Shown here one piece after another: positions 57,770 to 64,000 of a DNA stretch of 64,000 nucleotides; position 1 is the stretch's first letter, and each line of letters opens with the position of its first letter. A program made the translations under genes and the position numbers. The stretch is from Paguma larvata (taxonomy: Eukaryota; Chordata; Mammalia; Carnivora; Viverridae), in assembly GCA_030068075.1 (NCBI GenBank), contig CM057844.1:3472001-3536000 (forward strand), in the 5' to 3' direction. The notes under the pieces were generated by a model. The model did no database searches, was not told the origin of the DNA, and was given only the letters and a program-made list of their open reading frames with translations.

Positions 57770-58270
57770 TACTAAATTTCTTCTGTAATCACTTCAAACC
57801 ACTGTTCAAATACCCTTCGTGGCTCCCAATTTCCTATGGAGTCAAGTTATTAAATCATAGCTAAGTTCTGAAATGTTTTATAATCTACCCTCAATCAATA
57901 TGTCCGACACTTTCTTCTATTCAATACATCAACTTTCTTCATTACAATGTCTAGTTCCTGTTCTCAAAGCTTCTTTTCCTCATTTTCCCTCCCTTCTCAC
58001 ATCTTCCCATTCTCTCTGCTCCTCCCCCACCCTATTCTACTACAAAAATCTTACCAGCCCTTCATGACCCTTCCATTAAAAACTTTCCTCCACTGATGGT
58101 CATAGACCAGAGAAATGTCGTCTTTCCCAGGTCATCAATTTCTCATTTTAAGCATCATTAATTCTATGCTTCTGATTTAATGTCATGTATTCTAGGTTAT
58201 CAATTACTGTATACATGCTTAATTTAGGTTTTCCTGAAATCAGGCCTTAAGATAAGGACTTGGGGACAGG
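57770..58270 (+). mobile_element. L2 fragment(s)
   Basis: CTTCGTGGCTCCCAATTTCC, AATGTTTTATAATCTACCC and TTCATGACCCTTCCATTAAA resemble the 3' coding/UTR part of L2 (the ‘CAGTGGCTTCCCATT’ region and what follows). Old; internal limits are not certain. Confidence 0.55.
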
Positions 58271-59112
58271 TTTTCCATTTGGAGGAGATCCCAATGAGTT
58301 GTGGGGGGGGGTAGGGATGGAAATAAGACAGAATATTAAGAAACCCCTATGATGTATGTGTTAGTGAGCAAGTACTGCGTGGGTACTTGGGGCTCAGATC
58401 CACCCAGGAACCTCTGAGGGACTGCACAGACTCATCTCAGAGTTGTCCCCTGAAGGACAGGGAGAGCAGAAGCCTTGACTCAATGACTCCCATCTGCCTT
58501 GAGGGGTAACCCTGTTGTTCCTAGGAGTGTTGGCTTTCCTGCACTGCGAAGTTACAAATGCGTGTAAAGGAACAAGTGAGGGAGAACCCTTAGGCAAAGG
58601 ACGCAAGAAGGTGCTTGCGGTAGAAAACTACTACCACTGTGCCTGGAATTGTGGACCACAGAGCAGGTGGACTCAAGAGAAGGAGGGAGGGCATGGAGTG
58701 GGTGCATCTGCAGTGTCCACTATTCTCTCCACCTGAATGATAAGATGTGAAGCCATTCTTTCTATGTTCCCCTTAGTTTTGCATGTGAGAACAATGCACA
58801 AATATTTGTTGATGGGTCTGAGAAAACACTCTTTTGTTGTCCTTTACACAAAGAACACTCCGTGACCAGATGTGTAGGGATACACAGCAAGCAATTTTGT
58901 GACATCTTCCAGGAATCCTACAATTCAGTCCCTACAGATGAAGGACTCAGCCCCATAGAACTGCTCTCCCCCACCTTAGATGTCAATTATAATTTCAGGC
59001 TTTCACCTGTGCCTTTGACCGGCTGGTGGAAAATCAGGGTTCCCACGACATCCTCACTGGGTTTAGTAATTTGCTAGAATGCTTCACAGAATTCAGGGAA
59101 CATCTACTGGTT
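58271..59112. other. Unique non-coding sequence
   Basis: No repeat or gene recognised. Confidence 0.45.
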
Positions 59113-59373
59113 TATTATAAAAGATATAATGAATGGGGCACCTGGGTGGCTTAGTTGGTTAAGCATCTGACTTTGGCTCAGGCCTTGTTCGTACAGTTGA
59201 TGGGTTCGGCCCTGCATCTGACAGTGCAGAGCCTGCAGCCTGATTTGAATTCTATGTCTTTCTCTCTCTCTCTCTGCCCCAATCTCTCTGCCTCTGCTCG
59301 TGCTCTGTCTCTTTCTCTCTAAAAATGAATTAACCTTAATTGATCTTTACATATTATATAAAGACATCATGAA
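59113..59373 (+). mobile_element. SINEC
   Basis: Head GGGGCACCTGGGTGGCTTAG, GGCTCAGGCCTTGTTCGTAC, CT-rich tract and AT-rich tail. Imperfect TSD TATTATA(A)AAGATATAATGAA / TATTATATAAAGACATCATGAA at 59113-59133 and 59352-59373. Confidence 0.93.
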
Positions 59374-60152
59374 GGGTATGAATGAACAACTATGAAAAGG
59401 TACATGGAGTGAGGTCTGTAAGAGTCCTGAGCACAGGAGCTTCTGTCTCCATGGAGTTGGGGTGCACCACTTTTCCAGGATATGGATGTGTTCACCAATC
59501 TAGAAGTTTTCCGAGCCCTGAATTCTTCTTTTTTATGAAGGATTCATTGCACTGGCACAGTCGATTATGAAGTCTACTTCCAGCCCCACTCTCTTCTCTA
59601 ATCATGGCTTGATTTTTCTGGTGACAAGCCCCCATCCAAGAGCTCACCCAGAGAAAAAAAATATTCCTATCACCCAAGAGAGTGTGGGGAGCTCTGGGTC
59701 AGGACCTAGAGGCAGAGACTGATACATGTATTTTCCATTGTTTCATGAATGGATGTTGGGACTGGAACAGGTCTCTTACATATACAGTGTGTTGACTCTG
59801 CCACAATATTGCTGCCCTCTTGCTTCAGTCTCATTCTTTTTCTGACTTACCTTCTGGCTCCCATACCATCTTCTTCTGATTTACCTCCTAACTCTCTGAC
59901 CACCCTTTTTAACTTCTCCATCGCAAGCTTGTGTTCCTCTTCTCTACACGTTCCTGTTGTCATTTCCTGCATTTATCCTACACCCTTCCTGCCTCTGAAT
60001 GCACCTATTAACTGACCTTTTTATTCATCCATTACACTTGTTCTTACTAAGACTAGGCCTTGTTCCAGGGGCAAGAATGCAGCACCCAGGGGGTTTGCTT
60101 TCTCTTGTTAGCACATTGGCCTAGAGAAATACAGTAGAAGGGCAGTGATTAA
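59374..60152. other. Unique non-coding sequence
   Basis: No repeat or gene recognised; 59800-60060 is pyrimidine-rich. Confidence 0.45.
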
Positions 60153-60362
60153 AAATAAAACACGTTAGGGGCGCCTGGGTGGCTCAGTCGGTTAAACGTC
60201 CGACTTCAACTCAGGTCATGATCTCGCGGTTCGTGAGTTCGAGCCCCAAGTCAGGTCAGCTGTCAGCTGACAGCTCAGGGCCTGGAACCTGCTGCGGATT
60301 CTGTGTCTTCCTTTCTCTCTGCCACTTCCCTGCCTCTCTCTCTCAAAAACAAACAAATATTT

Positions 60363-60407
<45 letters not shown>

Positions 60408-60416
60408 AACACGTTA
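60153..60416 (+). mobile_element. Young SINEC with perfect TSD
   Basis: Head GGGGCGCCTGGGTGGCTCAG, A- and B-box regions intact (CGGTTCGTGAGTTCGAGCCCC), body GCTGTCAGCTGACAGCTCAG, CT tract, and a perfect (AAAT)n tail of about 11 units (60363-60408). TSD AAATAAAACACGTTA at 60153-60167 and 60402-60416. The least diverged SINE in the window and the best diagnostic for a felid. Confidence 0.97.
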
Positions 60417-61290
60417 AGGAGATTTTTTTTTAATGATCGCGTGGCTGGTTCAGGTGTCTCCAAATGGATAATATTTTAGTAGACACATATCTCCATTATT
60501 AAATTAGAAAAGTAAGGTTCAAGAGGTGACTCGTCCAGGGTTTCACATCCAGGTGATAACTGGGGTTTTTGCCAATCTTTTTCACCAAAGCCCCAACTTG
60601 CAGAATCTGTCCTGAGTCCTTGGAGGGTGGAGGGGGACAGGTATGAAGAGGTCCAATCAATCTCTTGCAATGGAGGAAAGCGAGAATGTTCTCCTCTCTT
60701 TGTCTTCAGAAACATAATGTCTCTTAGCAATTTGCAGCTCATGTTGAAATAAGATCAAGAAGTCTTTACAAGTTTCAAATGATAAAATAACTGATCATTT
60801 CAGTCTGAGTCTGCCTGCAATGAAAAACAGTAAGAATATAAACGACAATGAGGAGGAGAAGGAGCAGAAGCCAATCCATGTCTTGGACATCAGGTCCCAA
60901 AATGGAGCTGATGGAAGAACCGTTACACTTGGACAAGGTAACAGGGATGTAATTTGAACTCTGACTTCCTCTCCACATGCTCTCCTCTGGCTTTTGGGGC
61001 CTCATATGTAGCACATAAGAAGTCCTTTAAATTTCCAAGCTTCCTGGTTATATGATATTGATTAGGTTTTTTTATATTTTATGTCCTGTAATTTCATTTT
61101 CAGGCTCATAAACTATATAGCACCAAACCTAGGCTGTTTCAAATATAATGAGACTTCAAAACTTTCAAAATGCTTCTGGTTTTCCTCAGCATCATTTTAC
61201 AATAGCTACGCCACCTTATATTTAAAAACCTTTCGGGGTGGTTTTGTTGGGTGATTTCTTCAGCCAGTATATGTAGTAATACATTTTAAA
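60417..61290. other. Unique non-coding sequence
   Basis: No repeat or gene recognised. Confidence 0.45.
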
Positions 61291-61298
61291 TTGCAGTT

Positions 61299-61524
61299 TG
61301 TGGGGCACCTGGGTGACTCAGTCAGTTAAGTGATTGACTTGATTTTGGCTCAGGTCATGATCTCACAGTTCACGGGATGGAACCATGTGTCAGGCTCTGT
61401 GCCAACAGTGCGGAGCCTGCTTGGGATTCTCTCTCTCTCCCTCTCTCTCTGCCCCTCCCCCACTCACTTATGCTCTCTCTCTCAAAATAAACATACATAC
61501 ATATATATGTACATACACACATAC
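61299..61524 (+). mobile_element. SINEC
   Basis: Head GGGGCACCTGGGTGACTCAG, GGCTCAGGTCATGATCTCAC, CT tract and a CATACATACATATATATG tail. The short flank match ATTGCAGTT at 61290-61298 and 61525-61533 is a weak TSD. Confidence 0.92.
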
Positions 61525-61661
61525 ATTGCAGTTCATGCTCTCCATTCCATCACATACAGACAAGTTAGGACATGCCAGGTCTGGTATTTGTTTCTAAAGA
61601 TGATATTGTGTGCAAAGGGGTTCAATTCATTAACAACCTGTACTGTTCTTTCTTTTCATGT

Positions 61662-61858
61662 CCTAGGCTTTGTTGGTTTCTTCAGAATTTCCCTATCAGG
61701 TGGCACTGGACTACGGAGCGGCTTTGCTCTTCCTGGGGGCATTTGCCAACCTCTGCCACCAGCCTTCCTGAGAAGGAGTCAGCAGACACAGTTTATGAGA
61801 ACAGCCAAGTTAGAAAAGGCTATCACTAATGTTCCTGACTGCCCTGGTACTTGCTGGT
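61662..61858 (+). other. Exon-like open segment
   Basis: Preceded by TTCTTTCTTTTCATGTCCTAG, a strong acceptor. Two frames stay open for over 50 codons, and GCCCTG|GTACTTGC near 61847 is a possible weak donor. No protein recognised; it may be a terminal or non-coding exon, or chance. Confidence 0.25.
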
Positions 61859-62820
61859 AGCACCTGCACCCACATTTGTCAAGGCTCATACTCTGGCTTC
61901 TTCCAGCATGGTCCAATGAGCCCCTGGGCTCTCAGTGGGGAACTGGTGAGTTCCAGCTCTAGGCCTCCAGCACCATGGTTACACACTCCAGCTGATGTGC
62001 AAAGTGACATCTGTGTCACCTAGAGAGGGAGAGGGAGCGAGGGAGAGCCCTGGCCTAGACTGGTCATCCGTGGGACAGAGGCCAGAAGCAAAGTTCCATA
62101 TCTCAGCTTTTTTCCCACAGTCAAGAAAGACCCTGCCTTTGAGGTCTCCACAAATAAAGGAGGTTCTGACCTCTAGGGAAGGCAGCAGAAGCAATCTGCT
62201 CCCTGGCACATGGAGCCTCAGCAGTTCTCTGCTAATGACATACGAGCTGTTGACAGCGCTGCCAATGTCTGAATTAAAGTTTATGTACTGACTCACGGGG
62301 CGAAGAGAGAGTTTTAGAGTCAGGATGTGAAAGTTCTTTTTCTTTCCACATTGGAGGTCATTACAGGCAAGCCCTGTTCCCGGCTGCCCGGCCAGCGCTG
62401 CAGAGAGCTGGCCCAACATCAGCAGGGCTATTTATTGCTCCTGCAGGTGAGCTTCCTGCTGACGGCCCTCTCGGTTTTCATCATAGATGACTCTAAATCA
62501 ATTAGCAGACAGAACGCAAATCATGCCTGTTGCTCATGCTGAGAATCTAGCAGGAGTCGGGACTGGCCCATCCCTCCCTTGACTCCTCACCCAATCCACA
62601 TCAGGTCCTAGATGGATATACCCTGTCCCATTTCTCCATGGAGTTGGTCTCTGTCTAGTTCTCAGTGTCCTGAGGCTTGACACTGAAATAGCTTCCTTCC
62701 CAGTTTATCTGTGCTTATTTGATGCTCCCTGCCCAATTTTCCACCCTCTCCTCACCTGCCTCCTCTAGATACATGCTGGTCTTAAGCCTCTGCACCTACC
62801 TCAGCTCCAGCCTTCAGCTT
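61859..62820. other. Unique sequence, possible regulatory block
   Basis: Around 62220-62540 several homeodomain-like motifs are close together (GCTAATGACA, TTGACAGCGC, TGAATTAAAG, ATCAATTAGCAGAC). No repeat recognised. Enhancer function is only a guess. Confidence 0.3.
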
Positions 62821-62965
62821 CTGGAACTTGGCTTAACGTGAGGGTCACCGGGGGAGCTTAAAAATAGAGATGCCCATATCCATTCCAGTGGCTCTAATCC
62901 AAATCGGTCTTGGGTGCAGCCTGGGCAGGAGTATATTTTTAAAGTCTTCCCAGTGATTAGAATGT
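62820..62965. mobile_element. MER5/MER20-type hAT fossil
   Basis: GTGAGGGTCACCGGGGGAGC, TTAAAAATAGAGATGCCC and AAGATTGAGAACTACATG are in the order of this hAT group, with near-inverted outer blocks. Confidence 0.65.
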
Positions 62966-63019
62966 GCCATCAAGATTGAGAACTACATGTCCCAGTCTTC
63001 AGTTGGTCTTGTCCACCAA

Positions 63020-63300
63020 CCAAGCCTTTAGGGTCTTGTTCAATGTCACTTTCTCCAAGAAGCCTTCCCTTTCACCAACTCCATTTTGGAGTTTTAGTTG
63101 TTCAGTGCAAACTTTTCCTTCATTCTGTTCTCAGAATGTGTGATTATATATTCAGAAATGTCATTTTCTGGTCAATATCTATCTCTGTCATTGAGCACAC
63201 GCATCAGGGACTATGCCCACTTTTTAAGTACTGAGTCTTCTATGGCTAGCAGAGTGCCAGGTACAAGGTAGGGGTTTCAGTGTGAACCAGATGAAGGAAT
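63020..63300 (+). mobile_element. L2 3'-end fragment
   Basis: CACTTTCTCCAAGAAGCCTTCCC is the L2 ‘CTCCAGGAAGCCTTCCC’ block, followed by GCAGAGTGCCAGGTACAAGG and GATGAAGGAATGACAG as the 3' tail. Confidence 0.7.
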
Positions 63301-64000
63301 GACAGTAGCAAGTTGCAGCTCTATCCTGGGTACCAGAGGATGTAGAAACCCTCTGTGGACTTGCTGTGGCACGTCTTTCCAAATAAGCAACAGTGATTCA
63401 TGGGCTCCTGGCTCTGCGAGGGTGTATGGGTAATTTGTGGAACTAAAGTGTAGGTGGGGGAAATGAAGGGAAGAGGGGTTCAGATGAATAGAAAGTGGAG
63501 ACTGAGCCACCTACCTGGGATGTACTCTGAACAGATGCTCAGTGCGCTGTCAAAAGTCTTGAGTCCTAGTGTTGGCAGCTACAGTGCATTTCCTTTATTG
63601 TGAAAATGACATTTCAACTATATGACTTTTCCAGAAAACATGTCTTATCTATAACTATAACTGCAGGTTCACATACTCCAGGGCACACGTGCATCCATTC
63701 TCAAAGGCAAGATGTCCTTTCTAGAGTGTGCATCCCACAGAGCCATCAGGTCAGACAGGGAGAGGGATGGCCCTGCTTTTCAAGGAGAAACTGGCATTAT
63801 GACTTAAACTGGAATCTCTAGACTCAGAAAGACCTGGGTTCAAAGATGGGATTTCAAAGGAGAGCCATTCTGGGGGGGATGTGGTCTGCAATCTGCCGTT
63901 CTTCTTTCCCGGGATCCCACACTGGAGCAGTCAGAGTAGATGAAAAGAGATGTTTCTCTAGCATTATAGGACATCCAGTGATTCTTCTTTGTTCCCTTCC
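63301..64000. other. Unique non-coding sequence
   Basis: A possible MIR start (CTCAGAAAGACCTGGGTTC) lies near 63820. Otherwise nothing is recognised. Confidence 0.4.

Noticed and set aside
1..64000. A bacterial-type operon, defence system or other novel gene system
   Set aside because: The sequence is mammalian, with no operon structure or host gene. The only system-like signal is the L1 splicing and trans-mobilisation pattern reported above.

Overview
The window is 64 kb of carnivoran, very probably felid, nuclear DNA. The diagnosis rests on repeats: tRNA-derived SINEs with the head GCGCCTGGGTGGCTCAGTCG and a CT-rich tail (carnivore SINEC, felid-like body), many copies of a young carnivoran LINE-1, and older MIR, L2, hAT (MER5/MER20-type) and LTR fossils. 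I found no complete host protein-coding gene, rRNA, tRNA or CRISPR array. The background looks like AT-rich intergenic or deep intronic DNA.

Layout. 1-9.8 kb: unique DNA with short L1 3' ends and AT-rich microsatellites. 9.8-15.1 kb: a 5.3-kb minus-strand L1 (L1-A) between perfect 14-bp target-site duplications (TSDs), with an abnormal 220-bp GC-rich leader. 15.1-29.5 kb: unique DNA, hAT/L2/MIR fossils, a compound GATA/GGAT microsatellite, two SINECs and a few exon-like segments. 29.5-35.9 kb: a full-length 6.4-kb minus-strand L1 (L1-B) with a 1.3-kb 5'UTR and a YY1-like site at its 5' end. 35.9-64 kb: several 5'-truncated L1s (39.4, 42.8, 46.9, 48.8 kb), an L1 with a 5' inversion (55.0-57.05 kb), an LTR with TATA and poly(A) signals (45.7-46.5 kb), an MLT1-like LTR (54.1-54.6 kb), and six SINECs.

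The most interesting signal comes from comparing L1-A and L1-B. They are collinear and very similar up to 39 nt upstream of the ORF1 ATG, then become unrelated. The break falls exactly at a consensus 3' splice site in L1-B (pyrimidine tract ending in CAG). In L1-A the L1 5'UTR upstream of that point is replaced by 220 nt carrying a GC box, a CCAAT box and a CACGTG motif, and the foreign segment lies inside the TSDs. The simplest reading is that a non-L1 first exon was spliced onto an L1 acceptor and the chimeric RNA was then retrotransposed.

The two elements also share one ORF1 nonsense codon, four ORF2 nonsense codons and one ORF2 frameshift, although they are independent insertions. This suggests that an already defective lineage was copied in trans, or that gene conversion occurred between them.

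All repeat family names come from memory of consensus sequences; no database search was run.
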